NCBI GenBank assembly: GCA_036500345.1
Contig: DASYCE010000013.1
Coordinates: 1-64,000 of the forward strand
Direction of reading: 5' to 3'
Source: Gemmatimonadales bacterium
GTDB taxonomy: Bacteria; Gemmatimonadota; Gemmatimonadetes; Gemmatimonadales; GWC2-71-9
DNA length: 64,000 nt
This document shows, piece after piece, positions 10,795 through 18,530 of the stretch. The position numbers and the translations under genes are program-made. Every line of letters begins with the position of its first letter. The stretch's first letter is position 1. Below the pieces are notes generated by a model, which did no database searches, was not told where the DNA came from, and was given only the letters and a program-made list of their open reading frames with translations.

Positions 10795-11493
10795 TTAGTG
10801 CGAATGCGGGCCCGAGGGATCATCACCTGAAGGGGCCGAAATATCGTCCGCTCCTTTGTGCCGCGTGAACGGACCTTCGACAGTCCGCGCATTGATCCAT
10901 CCGGCAAGCGTGCTCTCATCAGGGATCGCCGCGGCGCGGTAGTACGTCTCGATCACGTTGATCGCGCGACGGCAATTGTCGATCGCCTTGCCGTAGGTCC
11001 GGACTGCACCGACATGGAGGCCGCGGCCGGTGTCGATCGTGGTGCCGGTCGCCTCGAACTGATCGAGTGCGGTGCCGAGGTCGTCGACGAAGTGATCGCC
11101 AAGGCCGAGGGGAATCAGCGTATCGACGCGGGCCGCCGTCGCTGCGAGCAGCGATCGGGCTTCGAGGAGAAAACGCTTGTTCGGGCCGGAGCGCGGCATG
11201 GAGAAGACGCCGAGAATGGTTGGATCGTCGTCGATCGCCTGGGCCGCCACGCTGACGACGCGTATCAGGAGCTCATCGCGAATCTTGCGTCGCGCGGCCC
11301 GGCGTTGAAGCACGCCTGCGCGCCGGCCGCTCCGACCGGCGGACTCCTGCAAGCCGAGATTGGTGACCAAGGTGACGGCGGCTTCGAGGCGTTGCAGCGC
11401 GACCCTGAAGCCGTTGTCGTCGATCGGGTGTCGCTGCGCGTAATCGAGGGCGCGCCGCGCGGCAGAGAGTTGTTGCCGAATCCTGGCCTTCAT
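10795..11493 (-). CDS. Unknown helical protein, 232 aa
   Basis: A 232-residue protein with no recognised domain and no signal peptide. The N-terminal part is Arg/Ala-rich and helical (MKARIRQQLSAARRALDYAQ), with basic clusters (RSGRRAGVLQRRAARRKIRD) near residue 55-75. A later part could be a four-helix-like bundle (ALDQFEATGTTID; KAIDNCRRAINVIETYYRA). The start is well defined: an AGGAGGT Shine-Dalgarno on the minus strand ends 4 nt before ATG 11493. The open frame extends further upstream, but without comparable signal. It is followed after 84 nt by the coiled-coil gene, which appears to have its own promoter. Function unknown; nucleic-acid or membrane contact is possible from the charge pattern. 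Confidence 0.7.
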   Translation of the reverse strand: MKARIRQQLSAARRALDYAQRHPIDDNGFRVALQRLEAAVTLVTNLGLQESAGRSGRRAGVLQRRAARRKIRDELLIRVVSVAAQAIDDDPTILGVFSMPRSGPNKRFLLEARSLLAATAARVDTLIPLGLGDHFVDDLGTALDQFEATGTTIDTGRGLHVGAVRTYGKAIDNCRRAINVIETYYRAAAIPDESTLAGWINARTVEGPFTRHKGADDISAPSGDDPSGPHSH

Positions 11494-12498
11494 GGTGGAC
11501 CTCCTGATTGCCCCGCCGCCTTGCGGCCGGGTAGTGAATCCGTGAGCGAGATCGGAATAACCTCGCGGGCATGCGATTGACGACATTGCGGTTGCAGCGG
11601 TCGTGCCATGAGCGATGGCGTTGTTGCGCAAGGAGTTAGCCGAGCCGTCAGGGACGGCGTCGAGAGAATCGTCCGGAAATCGGACAATGTGTCAAGTTGC
11701 GGAATGGTACGGGCGAGGTGTTGAACCACTCCGCTCACGGCGAAGTGCGGTCGGCAGCGCGAGCAAGTGAGCGGGCGCAGCGATAGGGCGGCGGTACGAT
11801 CGGCACCTGGAGGGCGATTGCCGAATCGAACGATCGGTCGATTCGAGCCGTGATTCTGCGGCGCGATCAGCGGATCGGCAGTTCAGTGACTGAGGCCGAC
11901 GAACTCGAGCAGCTGTCGGTTGCGCGATCCGCGATCCGGACGAACCAGGAACGTCGATCGACGGCGGGGCGACCTCTCCTGCAGTTGCAATCCACCCGGT
12001 GATTGCGAACCGATGAGTGCGATCGACTTCGGGACGGGCCCGGTCGGCGGATTCATCGATCCGGCAGGGGGTGTGATGATGTCGATTCGCCGAGGATCGA
12101 AGTGGATCGGATCGTACGTGAAGCGACGGCTGAGAATCGCAGCCGGGGTAGCGAAGGATGCGCGCGGTGCTGTCAATGGTCCGACCGGCGGTCGTGATCC
12201 GGTCAGTGCGGGAAACGCGGAGGTGCGGGGAGCGACAGGCTGAGGGCAGCAGCTCAGGATTGGCATCGGCACGGCGCCGCAGCTTTGGGCAGCATCGTCG
12301 CCGGGGTCGGCCGCGGGATCCTCCGGTCGGCACAGGTGGATTGGCTGCTGACAGCTCGCCGATGGGATCGATCAGACGCGGCATGTCAGGGGCGGCTGGC
12401 CGGCTGAATGACGTCAGAAGGATAGTTTTCATTGGTACCCCCTGACGCGGAACGGCCCGAAGCGACGCGTCGGAGCTAATCAATCAAAGGATTTCCAG
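11494..12498. other. About 1 kb without a convincing gene; possible decayed gene on the minus strand
   Basis: No reading frame here has the codon bias of its neighbours. On the minus strand an ATG at 12432 is preceded by an AGGGGGT Shine-Dalgarno-like string and opens MKTILLTSFSRPAAPDMPRL. The plausible continuation (RRFTYDPIHFDPRRIDII to LEFVGLSH, ending at a TGA at 11883) lies in a different frame, which would fit a frameshifted or decayed gene. A TAGTTTTC element (12423-12430, plus strand) may be the promoter of the SRPBCC gene at 12499. The left 140 nt must hold the promoter of the 232-residue protein. Confidence 0.3.
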
Positions 12499-12939
12499 AT
12501 GGCCGACCAGCCGCCGAAGCAGTTCGTCTTCTACATCGCCGCAACACCGGAGAAGGTGTGGGAGGGATTCGTCTCATCCGAGTCGAATCGAATCCTCTTC
12601 ATGGGGGCCGACCTCGAGACCGATCTCACGCCCGGCGGCCCGATGAACTGGGTCGGCAGCGGCAAGGACGGCCAGCGCGTCGCGTTTGTTCACGGGAAGG
12701 TGCTCGAAGTGGACCGGCCGAAGCGACTCCGGTACACCTTTGCAGTGGGACCGTCGGAGAAGTATTCCCGCGTGACGGTCGACCTCGTGGCCGAGAGCGA
12801 GGCGACGCAGGTCACGTTGACACACGACCAGTGGGCGGAGGACGACACCACCTACGGGGCGACCGCAGACGGGTGGCCGCGGATCCTGTCGCGGCTCAAG
12901 ACGCTGATCGAGACCGGAAAGACGTTCAAGCCGCACTGA
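12499..12939 (+). CDS. SRPBCC (AHSA1/START-like) domain protein
   Basis: A 146-residue single-domain protein of the SRPBCC superfamily, close to the Activator of Hsp90 ATPase homologue group. The typical opening FVFYIAATPEKVWEGFVSSE is followed by the beta strands carrying GGPMNWVGSGKDGQ and GKVLEVDRPKRLRYTF, and it ends with the long C-terminal helix TADGWPRILSRLKTLIETG. Such proteins form a helix-grip cavity for small hydrophobic ligands; many are encoded beside an ArsR-type repressor, but none is present here. An AAAGGA sequence (12486-12491) provides a modest ribosome-binding site. It is monocistronic, convergent with the tandem secreted paralogues. Confidence 0.85.
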   Translation: MADQPPKQFVFYIAATPEKVWEGFVSSESNRILFMGADLETDLTPGGPMNWVGSGKDGQRVAFVHGKVLEVDRPKRLRYTFAVGPSEKYSRVTVDLVAESEATQVTLTHDQWAEDDTTYGATADGWPRILSRLKTLIETGKTFKPH

Positions 12940-12948
12940 CGCAGCGAC

Positions 12949-13443
12949 TTACTGCTTCCGTCCGAACACCAGCGTCGGCGACCCCATCGACTGGCCGGCA
13001 TACACGGCTTCACGATGGATTCGCAGCTCGGTCCCGTTGGCGCCAAGCGACCATCGATCGATCTGCACCAGATCGGCATCTTCCGGGCGACTGGTGGTGT
13101 GTACCACCAGCGTGTCGCCGATCCATTCCACCTTGCTCGTGGCCTCGGTCGAGGTACCGATCAATCGAAGCGTGTTGACGCGAGGCGTTCCATCGAGCGC
13201 GTAGACGGCGTGCTGCTTCCCCGTTCCCGATGTCTCGCGATCGACGATGATGGAGTCCGCAGCCTGCGTGACGACATACGTCGCTGATTTCGGAGTGAAC
13301 GAACTCGAATCGCTGCGCGCGACGTCGAGGATCCAGGTGCCGCTCAAATCGGGATGCGATGCGCGCTGCGCCAGCGCGTTCCTGCCGCCGGCGAGGCTGA
13401 GCAGCAGGGTGACCTCCGGCGCGATCGACCGGGCGCGCGTCAT
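12949..13443 (-). CDS. Secreted tandem paralogue 3 of 3 (HPDLSGTW family)
   Basis: A 164-residue exported protein of unknown function. A signal peptide (roughly residues 1-26, ending NALAQ) is followed by the family opening HPDLSGTWILD and an all-beta body with the repeated elements SIIVDRETS, RWSLGANGTEL and a closing PTLVFGRKQ. It is the most divergent of three adjacent paralogues of nearly identical length. It lacks the HGDT string seen in the other two, having QAADSI at that position. The pattern suggests a small beta-barrel or lipocalin-like fold (inference). ATG 13443 overlaps the previous gene's stop by 4 nt, and a longer open frame upstream is ignored for that reason. Confidence 0.75.
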   Translation of the reverse strand: MTRARSIAPEVTLLLSLAGGRNALAQRASHPDLSGTWILDVARSDSSSFTPKSATYVVTQAADSIIVDRETSGTGKQHAVYALDGTPRVNTLRLIGTSTEATSKVEWIGDTLVVHTTSRPEDADLVQIDRWSLGANGTELRIHREAVYAGQSMGSPTLVFGRKQ

Positions 13444-13934
13444 GGCTTCTTCGAAAAGACCATCGTCAGCGGCACGTCCTGCCCGCCGACGTGCAGCGTG
13501 CGGAGCATCGTCATCGTCGATTTGTCGGCCGAGAGCGAGAGCCGGTTGTCTTCGCTGAACTCTGTTCCCTGAAGCGACCCACTCGAATGATCGACAAGCG
13601 TATCGTGCGACCATCCGGCGGTGGTTGACATCTCCACCGTCTGCCCTGCGACGGTGGCGGTATTCTTCCAGACCTTCCCGTCGACTCCCTCGACCGTGTG
13701 TACCGACACGTTCCCCACGGTGGTGCTGGTCTGCCGATCCATCGTAACGGTGTCACCGTGCTGGACGATGGTGTAGATCGCGGACGCCGGGAGAAACTGA
13801 CTCGCCGCACTCCGGATCGGGTCGAGCACCCAGGTGCCGCTGAGGTCGGGACGCGGGCCCTGCGCTGCGGCGGACAGCGCAATTGCGGCGGAGAGCACCA
13901 GGGCGCTCGAGAGGGTTCGGAACGAGTGTGACAT
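13440..13934 (-). CDS. Secreted tandem paralogue 2 of 3 (HPDLSGTW family)
   Basis: A 164-residue exported protein with signal peptide SSALVLSAAIALSAAAQ. The mature part opens RPDLSGTWVLDPIRSAAS, contains QHGDTVTMDRQTS and NRLSLSADKSTMT, and ends GGQDVPLTMVFSKKP. All of these align with the genes on either side. Such short PDLSGTW proteins are common as uncharacterised secreted proteins in Acidobacteria and Gemmatimonadota, as far as I recall. ATG 13934 is chosen because it starts a clean signal peptide; the frame is open further upstream but overlaps nothing useful. The stop overlaps the next paralogue by 4 nt. Confidence 0.8.
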   Translation of the reverse strand: MSHSFRTLSSALVLSAAIALSAAAQGPRPDLSGTWVLDPIRSAASQFLPASAIYTIVQHGDTVTMDRQTSTTVGNVSVHTVEGVDGKVWKNTATVAGQTVEMSTTAGWSHDTLVDHSSGSLQGTEFSEDNRLSLSADKSTMTMLRTLHVGGQDVPLTMVFSKKP

Positions 13935-13972
13935 GATGGTGCTCCGAGGTGTCGGAGGGAGCGAGCGGGAGG

Positions 13973-14470
13973 TTACGGCTTGCGATTGAACACGAGGGTG
14001 GCCGACAGCACGTTCTGTCCGCCGACATCCACCACGCGGCTTGACGTCAGCGTCTTCCCGTCGGTGCCGAGGGTCCAATGGTCGGTCTGGGTGAAGTCGT
14101 ATCCCTGCGAGGTGCCGGTCGTGATGACGACCAGTCCCTGCGAGTCGAACGTGGCGGTGCTGGTGGTGGTCACCGTTTCGGGGCCGATGGGCAGCGTGTT
14201 CTGATAGGGCTTCCCGTCGGTCGCGACAACGACATGCGAGGTCGACGTCCCGATCGTCGGCGCCGTCGTCTCGCGGTCGATCGTGATCGTGTCACCGTGG
14301 GTGGTGATCGTCCACGTGGCCGAAGTGGGGAGTGGAGCAGGTTCCGAGGTGCTCTTCGACGCGTCGAGGACCCAGGTCCCAGCGAAATCGGGGTGGGCGC
14401 CCTGCGCCGCACCCCGGTTGGCAATCATCGCGACGGCAAGGACCGCCGCGCCGATCCCGCGGCGTATCAT
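13973..14470 (-). CDS. Secreted tandem paralogue 1 of 3 (HPDLSGTW family)
   Basis: A 165-residue exported protein, first of the tandem set. Its signal peptide ends near IANRGAAQ. The mature part opens HPDFAGTWVLDASKS, contains THGDTITIDRETT and DHWTLGTDGKTLT, and ends GGQNVLSATLVFNRKP. It is clearly homologous to the two genes downstream, pointing to two rounds of local duplication. ATG 14470 overlaps the stop of the sigma factor gene by 4 nt, so its translation is coupled to a transcription factor, an unusual partner for a secreted protein. Molecular function is unknown. Confidence 0.8.
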   Translation of the reverse strand: MIRRGIGAAVLAVAMIANRGAAQGAHPDFAGTWVLDASKSTSEPAPLPTSATWTITTHGDTITIDRETTAPTIGTSTSHVVVATDGKPYQNTLPIGPETVTTTSTATFDSQGLVVITTGTSQGYDFTQTDHWTLGTDGKTLTSSRVVDVGGQNVLSATLVFNRKP

Positions 14471-15360
14471 GCGACGAGATCCTTGAGCTTTTCGCCGGTC
14501 TCACCTTCGCGCAGGCGAACGAGAGCACGATCGCGCAACTGGCGGATCCGTTCCCGCGTGACGCCCATCATCCGGCCGATCTCCTCGAGGGTACGCGGCT
14601 GGCCGTCGTCGAGCCCGAAGTAGAGGCGCAGGACCTTGGCGTCGCGCGGCGGCAGCGAATCGAGTGCGGCTTCGATGTCGGCGCTCTGCGAATTCGCCAT
14701 CGTGTGCGCATCGGTCTGTTCCTGCTCGGCCAGCGCGAAGCGCTCCATCCGCTCGTTGCCATCGCCTTCGCGCGTCGGATGATCGAGACGGACCGCCTCG
14801 GTGTTGAGCGACGACAGCGAACGAACCGCTTCCTCGGTCAACCCGGTGGCGCGGGCGAGCTCGTCGGTGGTGGGCATCCGCCCGAGCTGTTCCTTGAGAT
14901 ACGTCGTGGTCTTGCCGAGGCGCGACAGATCCGCCGTACGGTTGAGCGGCACCCGAACCGGACGGCCATGACGGGCAATCGCCGCCTGGACCGCCTGGCG
15001 GATCCACCAGACGGCGTACGAGATGAACTTGACGCCGCGATCGGGATCGAACTTCCGCGCCGCGGTCATGAGGCCGAGGTTCCCCTCGCCAATCAGGTCG
15101 ACGAGCGGCACGCCGCGGTTCTGGAACTTCTTGGCCACGGACACGACGAAGCGGACGTTGTGCCGTGCCAGCCGTTCCTGGGCGAGGATGTCACCCTGAA
15201 ACGCCCGGCGCGCCAGCGCCATCTCTTCTTCACGATTGAGCAGCGGGACCCGCGAGATCTCGTCCAGGTACAGATCGAGACTCTCCCGGCCTTCATCGAC
15301 CGCCCGGGCGATCTGCGCCGGACGGAGCGACCGCCGCTTTCCGCGAGCACGAATGGTCAC
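14467..15360 (-). CDS. RNA polymerase sigma factor, RpoD/SigA family (group 2-like)
   Basis: A sigma-70 protein of 297 residues without region 1.1. Region 1.2 is DSLDLYLDEISRVPLL-like. Region 2 has NVRFVVSVAKKFQNRGVPL, DLIGEGNLGLM and FISYAVWWIRQAVQAAI. Region 3 has RLGKTTTYLKEQLGRMPTTD, and region 4 has LPPRDAKVLRLYFGLDD with the helix-turn-helix TLEEIGRMMGVTRERIRQL. Its size fits an alternative primary-like sigma rather than the housekeeping one. GTG 15360 is taken as the start because AGGAG on the minus strand lies 6 nt upstream; the TTG 6 nt earlier abuts that site directly. It heads an operon with three secreted paralogues, which may be its targets or simply passengers. Confidence 0.9.
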   Translation of the reverse strand: MTIRARGKRRSLRPAQIARAVDEGRESLDLYLDEISRVPLLNREEEMALARRAFQGDILAQERLARHNVRFVVSVAKKFQNRGVPLVDLIGEGNLGLMTAARKFDPDRGVKFISYAVWWIRQAVQAAIARHGRPVRVPLNRTADLSRLGKTTTYLKEQLGRMPTTDELARATGLTEEAVRSLSSLNTEAVRLDHPTREGDGNERMERFALAEQEQTDAHTMANSQSADIEAALDSLPPRDAKVLRLYFGLDDGQPRTLEEIGRMMGVTRERIRQLRDRALVRLREGETGEKLKDLVA

Positions 15361-15668
15361 GTCCAACTCCTATCCCCTCGATCCCGCCGTCAGGGAGCGA
15401 CCCCAAGTCGCACCACTACGCGAGAATATCGGCCCCGCAAGCGAGGCGAAAATAACTCTGCCGCAGCACTTTAGCAAGCTATTGATCGTAAAACCCTGTG
15501 AAACATGAACTTCGCTTTGACGGTCCACCGTGAAACAGGAGCCGATCATCGGCGCTGTCATGCCACATACGCGCTCGCGGTGCCCGGCGTTCCCGGTTGA
15601 CAGCTGTCTGACATGAATGCCCGGACTGGGGCTCTCACTAGGAGACGCCCGAGCGGCGGGATTCGTCA
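15361..15668. promoter_or_regulatory. Intergenic region with the sigma-gene promoter
   Basis: This 308-nt gap separates the pntB stop from the sigma gene, both on the minus strand. A sigma-70-like promoter is visible on the minus strand: TTGCTA (15477-15472), a 16-nt spacer and TTATTT (15455-15450). It would give a leader of about 85 nt to the sigma gene. The remainder, towards pntB, is more AT-rich than the genes and shows a short ACGGT/ACCGT inverted repeat near 15520. No further gene was seen. Confidence 0.4.
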
Positions 15669-17060
15669 CTACAGCGCTTTGATCTCGGTGACGAGGCGGG
15701 TAAGCGAGGCCTTGGCGTCGCCGAAGAGCATCGACGTCCGGGGCTCGTAGAAGAGGGCGTTTTCGATCCCGGCGAATCCGGCACTCATCCCCCGCTTCAG
15801 CACGATGACGCTTCGCGCCTTGTCCACATTGAGGATCGGCATGCCATAGATCGGGGAGGATGGGTCGGTCCGCGCGGCGGGGTTGACGACGTCGTTGGCG
15901 CCGACCACCAGCGCCACGTCGCACTGCTCGAATTGGGGGTTGATCTCCTCCATGTCGAGGAGCTTGTCGTACGGCACGTTGGCTTCGGCGAGAAGGACGT
16001 TCATGTGGCCCGGCATCCGTCCCGCCACCGGATGCACGGCATACTTCACGTCGCCGCCGCGCTTCTCGATCTGTTCGGCGAGCTCCTGCACCACATGTTG
16101 CGCCTGGGCCACCGCGAGACCGTACCCCGGCACGACGATCACGCGTGAGGCATACGCCAGCTGCACGGCGGCGTCTTCGGCGGAGATGCTGCGCACCGTG
16201 AGACCGGCCGACGACGTCGTGCTCGCCGCCACCGCCTGGCCGCCGAATGCCCCGAAGAGGACGTTGGCAAACGACCGGTTCATCGCCTTCGACATCAGGA
16301 TCGACAGGAGGAAACCCGACGCGCCGTTGAGTGCGCCGGCGATGATCAGCACGTTGTTGCCGATGGCAAAGCCCGTCGCGGCGGCGGCGAGGCCGGCGTA
16401 CGAATTGAGGAGCGAGACGACCACCGGCATGTCGGCGCCGCCGATCGGCACCACGAAGAGGACGCCGATCAGCAGCGACACGCCGATCATCGCCCAGAAC
16501 GCCATCGGGTTGGCGGGATTGATCACCAGCCAGACGAAGAGGCCGAGGGTGACGGCGAGGAGCCCGATGCTGGTGGCGTTCTGCAGCGGCCAGGTGATCG
16601 GGCGGCCGGGGAGGAGTTCCTGCAGCTTCCCGAACGCCATGATCGAGCCGGTGACGGTGAGCGCGCCGAAGAGCGTCTCGAAACCGAGGGCGACCATCGT
16701 CCCGTGGCTGATCCCTGCGCCGAAACCCTGGACGATGAACTCGTTGACGCCGACCAGCGTCGCCGCGAGCGCGCCGAAGCCGTGCGAGATAGCGATCTGC
16801 TGCGGCATCGCGGTCATCGGCACCTTGGTCCCCATCGGAATGCCGATGAGCGTGCCGACGATGAGCCCCACGATGATCCATTCGTATGTCACGATCTGCT
16901 GCTGCACCAGCGTCCCGACAATGGCGAGCAACATGCCGATCGCGGCCTGATTCATCCCGCTACGGGCACGATCGGGATGAGTCAGTGATCGCAGGCCGAG
17001 AATGAAGAAGACCGACGCCGCGAGATAGGTGACCTGAGTGATCAGTTCGCGAATGTTCAC
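15669..17060 (-). CDS. pntB: NAD(P) transhydrogenase subunit beta PntB
   Basis: A 463-residue inner-membrane subunit of the proton-translocating transhydrogenase, matching the usual PntB length of about 460. The first ~260 residues form the membrane domain (ITQVTYLAASVFFILGL; AAIGMLLAIVGTLV; ISHGFGALAATLVGVNEF). The C-terminal third is the NADP(H)-binding domain III: VIVVPGYGLAVAQAQHVVQEL, KYAVHPVAGRMPGHMNVLLAEA and VALVVGANDVVNPAAR are all conserved. GTG 17060 is the start, overlapping the pntA-2 stop (GTGA). The enzyme uses proton motive force to reduce NADP+ with NADH, supplying NADPH for biosynthesis. Confidence 0.95.
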   Translation of the reverse strand: MNIRELITQVTYLAASVFFILGLRSLTHPDRARSGMNQAAIGMLLAIVGTLVQQQIVTYEWIIVGLIVGTLIGIPMGTKVPMTAMPQQIAISHGFGALAATLVGVNEFIVQGFGAGISHGTMVALGFETLFGALTVTGSIMAFGKLQELLPGRPITWPLQNATSIGLLAVTLGLFVWLVINPANPMAFWAMIGVSLLIGVLFVVPIGGADMPVVVSLLNSYAGLAAAATGFAIGNNVLIIAGALNGASGFLLSILMSKAMNRSFANVLFGAFGGQAVAASTTSSAGLTVRSISAEDAAVQLAYASRVIVVPGYGLAVAQAQHVVQELAEQIEKRGGDVKYAVHPVAGRMPGHMNVLLAEANVPYDKLLDMEEINPQFEQCDVALVVGANDVVNPAARTDPSSPIYGMPILNVDKARSVIVLKRGMSAGFAGIENALFYEPRTSMLFGDAKASLTRLVTEIKAL

Positions 17061-17371
17061 GTGCCGGACTCCGGGCGCTTCGGCTCGGAGGGTTTGTGCC
17101 GGAACATCTTGAGCATGCGATCGGTGATGGCGAAGCCGCCGACGACGTTGACCATCGCGCACGCCACGGCGATGCAGCCGAGAATGTTGCTGATCCGGTG
17201 ATCGCCGGATCCGGCGGCGACGATCGAGCCGACCAGTGAAATCCCCGAAATGGCGTTGGTGGCCGACATGAGCGGGGTGTGCAGCAGCGGCGGGACACGC
17301 ATGATCACCTGGTAGCCGAGGAACGCTGCCAGCACGAACACGTAGATCTGGATGACGGCGGTTGCGGACAT
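17057..17371 (-). CDS. pntAB: NAD(P) transhydrogenase alpha-2 subunit (PntA membrane part)
   Basis: A 104-residue membrane protein equal to the C-terminal part of a fused PntA. It has about four helices with the conserved stretches FLGYQVIMRVPPLLHTPLMS, SATNAISGISLVG and ACAMVNVVGGFAITDRMLKMF. It is encoded separately, so this transhydrogenase is the three-subunit type (alpha-1, alpha-2, beta) seen in Rhodospirillum and many non-enteric bacteria. ATG 17371 directly follows the alpha-1 stop (TGA 17374-17372) with no gap, and its own stop overlaps pntB by 4 nt. Confidence 0.93.
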   Translation of the reverse strand: MSATAVIQIYVFVLAAFLGYQVIMRVPPLLHTPLMSATNAISGISLVGSIVAAGSGDHRISNILGCIAVACAMVNVVGGFAITDRMLKMFRHKPSEPKRPESGT

Positions 17372-18445
17372 TCAGGTCACCATCGCTTTCACGATATCGT
17401 CATCGAGATTGAGCAGGAGCTTTCCGTCCTTGCGCAGCAGGTCGAGCAGGGTGATCACGTTGCGCGCGAACATCTGCGAGGCATGGATCGGCATGGTGCT
17501 CGGCAGGTTGAGCGGGCCGATGATCGTGACGCCGTTGTGCTCGACCGTTTCGCCGGGGCGAGTCAGCTCGCAGTTGCCGCCGGTCTCCGCCGACACGTCG
17601 ATGATCACCGATCCCGACTTCATCGATTCGACCATCGCCGTGGTGATCAGCTGCGGCGCGGGACGTCCCGGAATCGCGGCGGTCGAGATCACCAGGTCCA
17701 TTGGACCGATGGCGCCCGCGATCGCGGCGAGTACGCGCTGCTGCTGATCCTGCGCCAGCTCCTTCGCGTATCCGCCCGCTGTCGCGGCGTCGGCGGCGAC
17801 AGCTTCGGGGGCGAGGAATTTTGCGCCGAGCGACTTCACCTCCTCGGCAGCCGCGGGACGGACGTCGAAACCGGTCACGATGCCACCGAGACGACGCGCC
17901 GTCGCGATTGCCTGGAGACCGGCGACGCCGGCACCGAGGACGAGAATCTTCGCCGGGGTGAGCGAGCCGGCGGCGGTCGTCAGCATCGGAAGGAATCGTC
18001 CCAGCGCGCCGGCGCCAATCAGCGTCGCCTTGTACCCGGCAACCGTGGCCTGCGACGACAGGACGTCCATCGATTGCGCCCGCGTCGAGCGCGGAACCTT
18101 CTCGAGGGCGAGGAGGGTGATGCCATTGGCTGTGAGCGTCTCCACCGGCGCCGACGGTTCGCGGCCGGCGAGGGCGATCAGTACGGAGCCGCGCCGCAGA
18201 ACGTCGACCTCTCCCGGCGCCGGGCGTTGCACCTTGCAGACCACATCGGCCTGAGCGACGTCGCGCGGATCGGCGAGATTGGCGCCGGCGGTTGCATACG
18301 CGGCGTCGTCGAACCATGCCGCTGCTCCGGCGCCGCGTTCGACGGTGACGATATCACCCGCCTTGACCAGGCGCACGACCGCGTCGGGGGTGAGCGCAAC
18401 CCGGCGCTCGCGCGCAGCGGTCTCCTTCAGAACTCCGACGTGCAT
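17372..18445 (-). CDS. pntAA: NAD(P) transhydrogenase alpha-1 subunit (NAD-binding)
   Basis: A 357-residue soluble NAD(H)-binding subunit homologous to alanine dehydrogenase. It opens MHVGVLKETAARERRVALTP and carries the Rossmann motif LVLGAGVAGLQAIATARRLG and the mobile loop region DVSAETGGNCELT. It is slightly shorter than the ~380 residues typical of alpha-1. ATG 18445 is the natural start; an in-frame TTG at 18478 would add an unconserved extension. A TACCTTGG element upstream may be the operon promoter. The three pnt genes end before the sigma-factor intergenic region. Confidence 0.93.
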   Translation of the reverse strand: MHVGVLKETAARERRVALTPDAVVRLVKAGDIVTVERGAGAAAWFDDAAYATAGANLADPRDVAQADVVCKVQRPAPGEVDVLRRGSVLIALAGREPSAPVETLTANGITLLALEKVPRSTRAQSMDVLSSQATVAGYKATLIGAGALGRFLPMLTTAAGSLTPAKILVLGAGVAGLQAIATARRLGGIVTGFDVRPAAAEEVKSLGAKFLAPEAVAADAATAGGYAKELAQDQQQRVLAAIAGAIGPMDLVISTAAIPGRPAPQLITTAMVESMKSGSVIIDVSAETGGNCELTRPGETVEHNGVTIIGPLNLPSTMPIHASQMFARNVITLLDLLRKDGKLLLNLDDDIVKAMVT

Positions 18446-18474
18446 GAGGTGATGCTCCCCGATCCGAGGCGCTG

Positions 18475-18482
18475 CCAAGGTA
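18475..18482 (-). promoter_or_regulatory. Candidate -10 element of the pnt operon
   Basis: TACCTTGG on the minus strand, 29 nt upstream of the pntAA ATG, resembles the TATCTTGG strings before acnA and glgP. It lies in the 85-nt divergent region shared with thrB. No -35 element was recognised. Confidence 0.3.
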
Positions 18483-18530
18483 ACCCCCGCCGCGGTGGAC
18501 TTTCAACGGAGCATTTGACAGGTTGCGCCG

